Origin: Candidatus Omnitrophota bacterium
GTDB taxonomy: Bacteria > NPL-UPA2 > BS750m-G34
Direction of reading: 5' to 3'
Length of the DNA: 7,405 nucleotides
NCBI GenBank assembly: GCA_030640045.1
Contig: DAOWKF010000042.1
Span: forward strand, 1 to 7,405
The translations under genes and the position numbers were made by a program. Within the stretch, counting starts at the first letter, position 1; the number at the start of each line of letters is the position of its first letter. Shown here piece after piece: positions 1-5,509 of the stretch. The notes below the pieces were generated by a model, which had not been told where the DNA came from, ran no database searches, and saw only the letters and a program-made list of their open reading frames with translations.

Positions 1-560
1 AAAAAGGCATAGTCCTCTACCTTGAAGCCTCTTTTCTCTAAAAGGGCCAGGGCCAATGCATCACCAATAGCAAGACTTGCAGCAACGCTTGCAGTAGGAG
101 CAAGCCCTAATGGGCAGGCCTCTCTTTTCACCCCGATGTCCAGCACGATGTCACTGTTTATTGCCAGTGTAGAGGCCATATCCCCGGTAAAGGATATCAG
201 TTTCGCGCCAATCTTTCTGATAGTAGGGATAAGCTTTGTTATCTCTTCAGTCTCGCCGCTATTGGAAATGGCAATCACTATATCCTCTTTGATGACCATG
301 CCGAGATCTCCATGGACTGCCTCAGCAGGATGAAGAGATAAAGCAGGGGTCCCGGTAGATGCAAGTGTCGCAGCAAGTTTCTTGGCTATAATACCCGGCT
401 TTCCCATCCCTGTTACGACAACCCTGCCTTTACATTTTAATATCATATCAACTGCCATGACAAAACGCGTATCAAGGCGTGGGATAAGGGACAAGATACT
501 CTCTGCCTCCAGGCGCAGGACCTCTTTCCCGCTATCTATAATACTTTTATTCTTTTTCAT
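1..560 (-). CDS. kpsF: Arabinose-5-phosphate isomerase, KpsF/KdsD family (3' end outside window)
   Basis: SIS-domain sugar isomerase converting D-ribulose 5-phosphate to D-arabinose 5-phosphate, the first step of Kdo synthesis for LPS; cytosolic. The visible 186 residues cover the SIS fold: VVVTGMGKPG (47-56), the ASTGTPALSLHPAEAVHGDLGM stretch (67-88), the phosphate-binding SNSGETEE (99-106), and EACPLGLAPTASVAASLAIGDALA (147-170). From memory of E. coli KdsD, catalytic K59, E111 and E152 correspond to K54, E106 and E147 here; the catalytic histidine and the usual C-terminal CBS pair would lie beyond the left edge. The common GKSG motif reads GKPG here. The ATG at 560-558 is the only plausible start, because an in-frame stop lies four codons upstream. 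It overlaps the end of metG by 14 nt and has only a weak Shine-Dalgarno sequence, so translational coupling is likely. Last visible gene of the leftward operon. Family assignment is firm; whether the CBS domains are present cannot be seen. Confidence 0.94.
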   Translation of the reverse strand, partial: MKKNKSIIDSGKEVLRLEAESILSLIPRLDTRFVMAVDMILKCKGRVVVTGMGKPGIIAKKLAATLASTGTPALSLHPAEAVHGDLGMVIKEDIVIAISNSGETEEITKLIPTIRKIGAKLISFTGDMASTLAINSDIVLDIGVKREACPLGLAPTASVAASLAIGDALALALLEKRGFKVEDYAF

Positions 561-2154
561 ATATCCATTCTAACATATTATCTTCCAACTTGTTGAATAA
601 AATTTCAGGTTTCCTTATTGTCTTTGCTGTAGCATCAATTTCCGGATCTTTATTATCAGTATTCAATAATTTGAATATCTTTTGTGAACCATTTATTACT
701 ATAGGAGAAATAGATAACGCTAATATCCTGTTTATCTCATAACAATATCCTAAGACATTGCTATCTTTAGTCTTCCATGGTTCTTTTTTGTCAAAGTATT
801 GGTTGCCAAGGTCACTCATCTTCAGTATCTCGGTTAATGCTGCTCTAAATTCACAACTTTCATATAATTTTTCTATCCTAATAGTGCGTTTCTTGATTTC
901 TTCTTCTAATTTCCTGTCAGTTTTATCAATAGCGGGTATTTTCCCATCCAATTTATTCCAGATAAAATTTAATGTCCTATTAACAAAATTACCAAGATTT
1001 CCGATAAGTTCCTTATTTATTCGCTCTTTGAAATCCTTTAATATAAAATCCGTATCTTTTGTCTCCGGAATAATATAAGTAAGATAGAACCTCCAATAAT
1101 CAAAAGGGATATTGCTCTTTATGATTTGATCGGTAAATATCCCGATCCCCTTACTTTTGGAAAATTTTTTACCTTCAAAATTCAAATATTGCAAACCCAC
1201 CACATTATACGGCAGGACATAATTCCCGTCAGCTATAATCTGCCCCGGCCAAAAAATTGTATGGAATGGAATATTGTCTTTACCAATAAAATAATACGTC
1301 TTTACATTTCTATCTTTCCATAACTCGCTACCTTCCTCCCCAAGCAGCTCAATAGTTGCTGAAATATAACCAATCACATTATCAAACCAAACATAGAATA
1401 CTTTATCTTCATAACCTTTGACAGGGACTTTTACCCCCCATTTTAAATCTCTGGTTATACATCTTTCTTTTAGACCCCGCCTTAACCAGCCGCGGGCTAA
1501 GCTTTTTACCTGGGGCCTCAGGTTAGGATTTTCATCAATCCACTTTTCAATATCTTTAGAAATGTTTTTTAAATCTAAAAACAGATGTTTAGTATCTTTG
1601 AATTCGATATTTGTTGACTTACAGACAGAACAGGATGGTTTTATTAATTCGATGGGATTTATGAGGACAGCGCATTTTTCACATTGGTCTCCATTAGCAC
1701 CTTTATATCCACACACAGGACATGTTCCGGTTATATATCTATCTGCTAACCCTTTCTTGCAGTTGTTACAAAATGGGAGTTTTATCTCATTTTCAATTAT
1801 GTATCCTTTTTTATATAAGCTTAAAAAAAACTCTTTAACGACCTCGTGGTGTATTCCTCTTGAAGTCCTTGAAAAATTATCATAACTGATTCTAAACCAG
1901 TCATAAATTTTTTTATGTTCTTTGTACAGCTCATCACATAACGCCTTTGGCGATTTATTTTGTATTTGACCTGCAAATTCTATTGCGGTCCCATGCTCAT
2001 CAGTACCTCCGACAAAAATGGTCCTGTATCCTTTTAATCTACAAAATCTTGCAAATATATCCGCGGGAAGATGACTGCCTACAATATTGCCTAAATGAGG
2101 AACATTATTCACAAAGGGCAAAGCTGCGGTTATTATTCTTGTTTCATTTTTCAT
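547..2154 (-). CDS. metG: Methionyl-tRNA synthetase, archaeal-type, without C-terminal tRNA-binding domain
   Basis: Class I synthetase charging tRNA-Met with methionine in the cytosol. Numbered from ATG 2154 (535 aa): ITAALPFVNNVPHLGN with the HIGH-type motif at 20-23, GTDEHGTA (50-57), four zinc-knuckle pairs (C129/C132, C145/C148, C158/C161, C175/C178; two-zinc type), GKDNIPFH (291-298), the KMSKS-equivalent KKFSKSKG (329-336), then an anticodon-binding helical domain ending in IRKPEILFNKLED. GKDNIPFH, ETKDTDF, the NLGNFVNR stretch and RKPEILF resemble archaeal MetRS as I recall it, rather than the E. coli form. The EMAP/Trbp111-like C-terminal domain found in many bacterial enzymes is absent. 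Sampled GC is about 31%, far below both neighbours. Two starts are possible. ATG 2154 begins right before the family's conserved N-terminus and overlaps the kinase stop by 11 nt. ATG 2184 adds ten residues (MSKFYIITAE) and has an AAGG three nt upstream. I favour 2154 on homology. The 3' end overlaps kpsF. Confidence 0.96.
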   Translation of the reverse strand: MKNETRIITAALPFVNNVPHLGNIVGSHLPADIFARFCRLKGYRTIFVGGTDEHGTAIEFAGQIQNKSPKALCDELYKEHKKIYDWFRISYDNFSRTSRGIHHEVVKEFFLSLYKKGYIIENEIKLPFCNNCKKGLADRYITGTCPVCGYKGANGDQCEKCAVLINPIELIKPSCSVCKSTNIEFKDTKHLFLDLKNISKDIEKWIDENPNLRPQVKSLARGWLRRGLKERCITRDLKWGVKVPVKGYEDKVFYVWFDNVIGYISATIELLGEEGSELWKDRNVKTYYFIGKDNIPFHTIFWPGQIIADGNYVLPYNVVGLQYLNFEGKKFSKSKGIGIFTDQIIKSNIPFDYWRFYLTYIIPETKDTDFILKDFKERINKELIGNLGNFVNRTLNFIWNKLDGKIPAIDKTDRKLEEEIKKRTIRIEKLYESCEFRAALTEILKMSDLGNQYFDKKEPWKTKDSNVLGYCYEINRILALSISPIVINGSQKIFKLLNTDNKDPEIDATAKTIRKPEILFNKLEDNMLEWIYEKE

Positions 2155-3097
2155 TTCTGCCGTGATTATATAAAACTTTGACATTGACCTTTTTGGTTAA
2201 TGCGTTTACCTTTCTGATATCCAAAAAACCTGCTCCTATAGATAAGGTATTGGCTGTGCCGCAGGCAACGGATAATTTAAACATATCGTGAATCCTTAAT
2301 CCCTTTACCGCTCCATAGGCAATAGCCCCGGCAACAGCATCTCCGGAACCGACAGTATTTCTGACCCGAACCTTCGGAGGCGTAAGAGACAATCCCCAAC
2401 GAGAGGTCATTACCAGGACATCTCCAGGTCCATGTGTCACGACCGCCATATTGACGCCTCGTTTGATAAGACTTTTTACAAACCTGATTTCTTCACCTCT
2501 GCCTTGAAGCCTTCTCCCTGCCAGCTCTTCCAGTTCCTTTAAATTTGGTTTAATATAATCAGGGACAGCGCTTAAAGCCCTGACAAAGCCCGGACCGTTT
2601 GAATCAAGCAATATTGGTACTTTTTTCTTTTTAAAAAAAGAAATTGTCTCTCTATAAAAATCTACAGGCACCCCTTTTGGAAGCCTTCCGGAAATAATAA
2701 AAAAACTTAATTTAGACCCCCATTTTCTCATCCGCTTTCTAATGAGCTCTAACTCTTTCATATCGATTGTGGAGCTCTCTTCCTTTAAATGTATTTCTCT
2801 GCCCCTAAGTTTATCCATAATAGTAAGATTCTGGCGGACGTTTCTCTTGACATGGACAAAATCAAATCTAAGTTTCTCTTTCTTAAGTTCATCTTTTATC
2901 CATTCTCCGTTTGCCCCTCCGGCAACACCTATTATAACTACGCCCCCCCCCAATTTCTTTATAACCCTGGCGACATTTATCGCTTTGCCTGAAGCTACTT
3001 CTCTTATCTTTTTTACGCCAATATGCTCTCCCCAGCGAAGGTTTTCGACAGAGACGATTTTATCTACAGACGGACTAAGGCCAAGAATGCCGATCAT
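2144..3097 (-). CDS. 1-phosphofructokinase-family (PfkB) sugar-phosphate kinase
   Basis: Ribokinase-fold ATP-dependent kinase of the FruK/LacC branch, phosphorylating fructose 1-phosphate, tagatose 6-phosphate or a similar sugar phosphate. Numbered from ATG 3097 (317 aa): the N-terminal LSPSVDKIV (7-15) matches the LNPsvDk signature of this branch, SGKAINVAR (36-44) is a variant of GGKGINVAR, then SGRLPKG (136-142), KPNLKELEEL (183-192), and VGSGDAVAGA (249-258) with D253 as the expected catalytic base. The start is chosen because ATG 3097 forms an ATGA overlap with the ricT stop and opens exactly at the family's usual N-terminus. A GTG at 3127 would add ten basic residues, but its purine-rich AGAGG touches the start codon. 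The 3' end overlaps metG by 11 nt. A run of nine G lies at codons 50-52. A sugar kinase in a tmk-holB-ricT-metG cluster is unusual; with kpsF downstream, a sugar-phosphate role is plausible. The substrate cannot be read from sequence. Confidence 0.9.
   Translation of the reverse strand: MIGILGLSPSVDKIVSVENLRWGEHIGVKKIREVASGKAINVARVIKKLGGGVVIIGVAGGANGEWIKDELKKEKLRFDFVHVKRNVRQNLTIMDKLRGREIHLKEESSTIDMKELELIRKRMRKWGSKLSFFIISGRLPKGVPVDFYRETISFFKKKKVPILLDSNGPGFVRALSAVPDYIKPNLKELEELAGRRLQGRGEEIRFVKSLIKRGVNMAVVTHGPGDVLVMTSRWGLSLTPPKVRVRNTVGSGDAVAGAIAYGAVKGLRIHDMFKLSVACGTANTLSIGAGFLDIRKVNALTKKVNVKVLYNHGRNEK
2943..2951 (-). repeat. Run of nine G in the sugar kinase coding strand
   Basis: Nine C on the plus strand, read as nine G in the mRNA, encode part of the Gly-Gly-Gly at residues 50-52 of the kinase. 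The frame is intact in this copy. Runs of this length can slip during replication, so this is a possible on/off site; it is also a common place for sequencing or assembly length errors. Confidence 0.85.
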
Positions 3098-3939
3098 TTT
3101 TCGCTTTGGTTTTGCATTTCGGGGCACCCTCTTTTGCTGGCCGTCAGGTTTTTAATTTCTGAGAAGGGCATGGTAATCTCCCTCCCACCTTCCAGCGCAA
3201 CTATCGCAACACCTTTTAAAAGATTTAGACCCTTAATCTTTCCGGCCCCGTATGCGGTTTGAAGCTTCATACCCTCTCGAGGGGCGCCCTTAGCAAGCTC
3301 ACGATATTGACACTCTTCATAGGCCAGGCAGCATAAAAGTCTTCCGCAAAGCCCTGAAAGTTTTTCCGGATTTAAAGCTAACCTCTGGTCCTTGGCCATC
3401 TTAATTGTAACCGGCGTAAATTCCTTTAAAAAAGAACTGCAGCAAAGCTGCCTTCCGCATATACCGAATCCATCCAGCATACGGGCGGCATCCCGCACGC
3501 CAATCTGACGCATCTCAATCCTTGACTGAAACAGCTGGGCCAGCTCCTTTACCAACTCCCTGAAGTCGACCCTTTCTTCAGCGGTAAAATAAAAAATGAT
3601 TTTAGATTGGTCAAAAAAATATTCCGCGCCTACAAGCTTCATAGAAAGATTCTTTTCTCTGATCATACGGTTACAACTGTGATAGACTGCCTCCTCTTTT
3701 CTGGTATTCTCCTGAAATTGCGCGTCATCTTCCGAAGTCATAATCCGCATAACCTTTAATAAAGGCTGTTTTATTTCACGTTCAAGGACCATCTTGACGG
3801 CTCCAACAGCCACCCCAAGGTCTAATCCTTTTTCTATCTCTACCACACACCAATCCCCGGGCCGGAGATGGACATTATTAACGTCGTATGGCACGACCTC
3901 TCCTGATAGACGCAGCCGGATATTAATTATTTCGTACAT
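3094..3939 (-). CDS. ricT: PSP1 domain protein RicT (YaaT-like)
   Basis: In Bacillus, RicT works with RicA and RicF in an Fe-S-bearing complex that promotes RNase Y-dependent mRNA maturation and affects sporulation, competence and biofilm; in other phyla its role is little known. The 281 aa match the family's usual length of about 275. The N-terminal part has a beta-rich opening with LRPGDWCVVE (25-34) and GLDLGVAVG (38-46). The C-terminal PSP1 half carries two CGxxxCC motifs (C161, C166, C167 in GICGRQLCC; C198, C203, C204 in GLCGRLLCC) plus C210, the cysteine set thought to bind Fe-S clusters. RDAARMLDGFG (149-159) is also typical. The ATG at 3939 overlaps the end of holB by 17 nt; the stop forms an ATGA overlap with the sugar kinase. 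holB-ricT adjacency is also found in Firmicutes. No RicA or RicF homologue is in the window. Sampled GC is about 50%. Confidence 0.95.
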   Translation of the reverse strand: MYEIINIRLRLSGEVVPYDVNNVHLRPGDWCVVEIEKGLDLGVAVGAVKMVLEREIKQPLLKVMRIMTSEDDAQFQENTRKEEAVYHSCNRMIREKNLSMKLVGAEYFFDQSKIIFYFTAEERVDFRELVKELAQLFQSRIEMRQIGVRDAARMLDGFGICGRQLCCSSFLKEFTPVTIKMAKDQRLALNPEKLSGLCGRLLCCLAYEECQYRELAKGAPREGMKLQTAYGAGKIKGLNLLKGVAIVALEGGREITMPFSEIKNLTASKRGCPEMQNQSEK

Positions 3940-4759
3940 TTCGCTTGCATGTCTTCGCTAAAGTCAAAAACAGTGTATCGAGCACCAGGCGGGAATTAAC
4001 CTGGCGGCATATCTCTCTCTGGGCTTGAATTATAGCCTGTAGTATACCCCATAGTGCTGCAAGAGACATTGTCCCGGCCTGATTCGCAAGCTCCTTCTCA
4101 TAGTCTTTATTTAAGACCTGGCCTAATCCCTCCTTGATAAAAAGGACATCCCTGAACCGCGTAAAAAGAAAATGAAGCGTATCAATAATAAAAACCTGTT
4201 TATTGCCGGCATCCTTATTATCCACTATTTTTTGAGAAAGCTGAAAGATATTATCGGGAACAAACTTCCAGTTCAAAATCTCTTTCCTCCATGCCCGGGT
4301 TTCAGGGGGTAGAGGCTGCGGTGAAAACCTTACAGCCTGACATCGAGAAAGGATTGTCTTAAATAGATTTTCAGGGCGGCTGCTTACCAGTATAAAGAGA
4401 GTCTTTGCCGGAGGTTCTTCTAAAATTTTTAATAGCGATGCAGCTGCCTCCTCTGTCATCCTATGGGCCTCGTCCATAACAACTACCTTCCACCCGCCAT
4501 AAAGGGACCGAAGATTTACAAAATCCTGCATCTCACGGATGGTGCCGATATGATGTCTCCGGACAGGCCCGCGCGGCTCAAGAATAATCAGGTCGCTTTT
4601 TTCGCAGGACAGGGCCCGGGCAAAGGAAAACGCAGTCATTTTCTTTCCCGCGCCTTCAGGGCCCCAGAAAAGGTAAGAGCCTGCTATCTTTCCAGTCTCT
4701 ACCGCCCTTTTCAAAATGTTGACAGCGAATTCCTGCCCTAAAATATCTTTAAACGGCAT
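3923..4759 (-). CDS. holB: DNA polymerase III delta' subunit (clamp loader), zinc module missing
   Basis: AAA+ subunit of the clamp-loader complex that opens and loads the beta sliding clamp at the replication fork. The 278 aa start with the family-typical MPFKDILGQEFAVNILKRA. A Walker A motif GPEGAGKK (33-40) is present; E. coli delta' lacks a working P-loop, but many other bacterial delta' proteins keep one. Also visible are Walker B VVVMDEAH (92-99), LEEPP (113-117), the sensor 1 region ILVSS, and the hallmark SRC motif (138-140). The C-terminal 130 residues form a helical collar-like domain with little sequence signature. The four-cysteine zinc module that normally follows the ALxC segment is absent: ALSCEKSDLIILEP runs straight on, with C52 the only remnant. 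ATG 4759 overlaps the tmk stop by 11 nt; AAGGGA lies 11 nt upstream, a rather long spacing. The position after tmk and the SRC motif favour delta' over gamma/tau (DnaX), which would be longer. Confidence 0.93.
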   Translation of the reverse strand: MPFKDILGQEFAVNILKRAVETGKIAGSYLFWGPEGAGKKMTAFSFARALSCEKSDLIILEPRGPVRRHHIGTIREMQDFVNLRSLYGGWKVVVMDEAHRMTEEAAASLLKILEEPPAKTLFILVSSRPENLFKTILSRCQAVRFSPQPLPPETRAWRKEILNWKFVPDNIFQLSQKIVDNKDAGNKQVFIIDTLHFLFTRFRDVLFIKEGLGQVLNKDYEKELANQAGTMSLAALWGILQAIIQAQREICRQVNSRLVLDTLFLTLAKTCKRNVRNN

Positions 4760-5381
4760 CTTCTACTATTTCCCTTATTCTTGCCTGCGTATCTTTTATC
4801 TTTCCTCTAACCTTCACCACTTTTATCCGCTCTGGTTCTGCCTTTGCAAGTTTTAAATATCCCTGTCTGACCCTGCGATGAAAGGCAAGTGACTCTCTCT
4901 CTATCCTGTCAACAGAACCTTTATAGAAACCTTTAACATTCCTTGCCCTCTTAAGGCCGGTGTCCGGGTCTATATCCAGGAGGATTGTAATATCAGGCTT
5001 AAGTCCTGATGTGGCTAATTTGTTTATCGCCTTAACTACCTCTTTTGGTATCTTACGGCCATAACTCTGGTATGCCATGGTAGCGTCAGCAAAACGGTCA
5101 CACAGCACTACTTTTCCCTTCTGAATGGCAGGTCTTATAACCTTCTCAACATGCTGAACGCGGCTGGCAGCATATAGAAATAATTCTGTTACCGGCTCTA
5201 TAGAAAATTGTGGCGAAAGAAGAATCCGTCTTATCTTTTCTGCTATCCTTTCCCCGCCGGGTTCACGCGTTGTAATGACTGAATTGCCTTTTTTAGAAAG
5301 GTACTGCTTTAATAGCTCTATCTGAGTGGTCTTGCCGCTTCCCTCCGGCCCTTCAAAGGTGATAAATTTCCCGCGTGACAT
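4749..5381 (-). CDS. tmk: Thymidylate kinase
   Basis: Phosphorylates dTMP to dTDP using ATP, a required step of dTTP synthesis in the cytosol. The 210 aa fit the usual length. Motifs in order: P-loop GPEGSGKTT (11-19), the TREPGG motif (38-43), ASRVQH (72-77) in the nucleotide-binding helix, DRFADATMAYQ (95-105) with the DR[FY] signature, LLDIDPDTGLKRA (134-146), an arginine-bearing LID segment (about 144-160), and DRIERE (158-163). First gene of the leftward operon, with a well-formed sigma70-type promoter upstream and a predicted leader of about 38 nt. The start at ATG 5381 agrees with the family N-terminus, but no Shine-Dalgarno sequence sits at proper spacing; the nearest purine-rich AAAGGA ends 17 nt upstream. 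The stop overlaps holB. tmk-holB adjacency is common in bacteria. No key residues appear missing. Confidence 0.97.
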   Translation of the reverse strand: MSRGKFITFEGPEGSGKTTQIELLKQYLSKKGNSVITTREPGGERIAEKIRRILLSPQFSIEPVTELFLYAASRVQHVEKVIRPAIQKGKVVLCDRFADATMAYQSYGRKIPKEVVKAINKLATSGLKPDITILLDIDPDTGLKRARNVKGFYKGSVDRIERESLAFHRRVRQGYLKLAKAEPERIKVVKVRGKIKDTQARIREIVEDAV

Positions 5382-5418
5382 TATGTTTGTCGAAATATTC
5401 CTTTATTAGTTTTTTGTT

Positions 5419-5454
5419 CCTATCCTTTATACCATATCCCATCACGATTCTCAA
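5419..5454 (-). promoter_or_regulatory. Sigma70-type promoter of the tmk operon (extended -10)
   Basis: Read on the minus strand, a -35 box TTGAGA (5454-5449) is followed by exactly 17 bp and a -10 box TATAAA (5431-5426). TGG directly before the -10 box gives an extended -10. Transcription would start near 5419. The -35 box lies inside the palindrome at 5446-5461, so a protein bound there would be expected to affect tmk transcription. Prediction from consensus match and spacing only. Confidence 0.7.
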
Positions 5455-5500
5455 GAGAATCTTTTTTTTCAAATTGAATGATGGCTTTACTTATGGTATA
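5428..5500. repeat. Inverted pair of TATGGTATA in the divergent promoters
   Basis: TATACCATA at 5428-5436 and TATGGTATA at 5492-5500 are exact inverted copies. Each forms the extended -10 of one of the two divergent promoters. A TGATGG also lies upstream of the -10 in both directions, at different distances. The symmetry suggests the two promoters share an origin or are read by the same sigma factor; simple convergence on the consensus is the alternative. Confidence 0.6.
5446..5461. promoter_or_regulatory. Perfect 16-bp palindrome (possible operator) over the tmk -35 box
   Basis: GATTCTC-AA-GAGAATC: 7-bp perfect arms around a 2-bp centre. It covers the whole tmk -35 box and lies upstream of the rightward promoter, about 12 bp before its -35 box, a layout typical of an operator serving two divergent promoters. 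It is flanked by a run of eight T at 5462-5469. No regulator gene is in the window, so the binding protein is unknown; chance occurrence is possible. Confidence 0.45.
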
Positions 5501-5509
5501 CTGCGGTTG
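5474..5509 (+). promoter_or_regulatory. Sigma70-type promoter of the LPS permease gene (extended -10)
   Basis: A -35 box TTGAAT (5474-5479), a 17-bp spacer and a -10 box TATACT (5497-5502), preceded by TGG as an extended -10. A start seven bases after the -10 box would be at about 5509, the first base of the permease GTG codon, so the mRNA would be leaderless or nearly so. The 9-mer TATGGTATA at 5492-5500 recurs inverted at 5428-5436 in the tmk promoter. Confidence 0.72.

Noticed and set aside
1823..1830. Run of eight A (T8 in the mRNA of metG)
   Set aside because: Expected by chance in a 31% GC gene, and it encodes an ordinary Phe-Phe-Leu segment.
1418..1885. 155-codon plus-strand reading frame
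   Set aside because: Lies entirely antisense to metG, whose motifs in this stretch are unmistakable; no family resemblance.
2625..2645. T/A-rich run in the kinase that might be a programmed frameshift site
   Set aside because: The heptamers there are not in the register needed for -1 slippage, and the gene reads through as one intact family-length frame.
3095..3127. Longer GTG start for the sugar kinase (ten extra residues)
   Set aside because: The family's conserved N-terminus begins at ATG 3097, which also makes a classic ATGA overlap with ricT; the AGAGG before the GTG leaves no spacing.
2742..3155. 137-codon plus-strand reading frame
   Set aside because: Antisense to the sugar kinase and ricT; its serine/proline/phenylalanine-rich make-up is typical of a shadow frame.
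5353..5442. Small 29-aa minus-strand reading frame (MGYGIKDRNKKL...) overlapping the tmk start
   Set aside because: Its ATG lies upstream of the predicted tmk transcription start and it runs through the -10 box; no Shine-Dalgarno sequence or recognisable product.
5446..5469. Hairpin plus T8 run resembling an intrinsic terminator on the plus strand
   Set aside because: No plus-strand gene lies upstream, the stem is only 6-7 bp with a tiny loop, and it sits inside the divergent promoter region, where an operator is a better reading.
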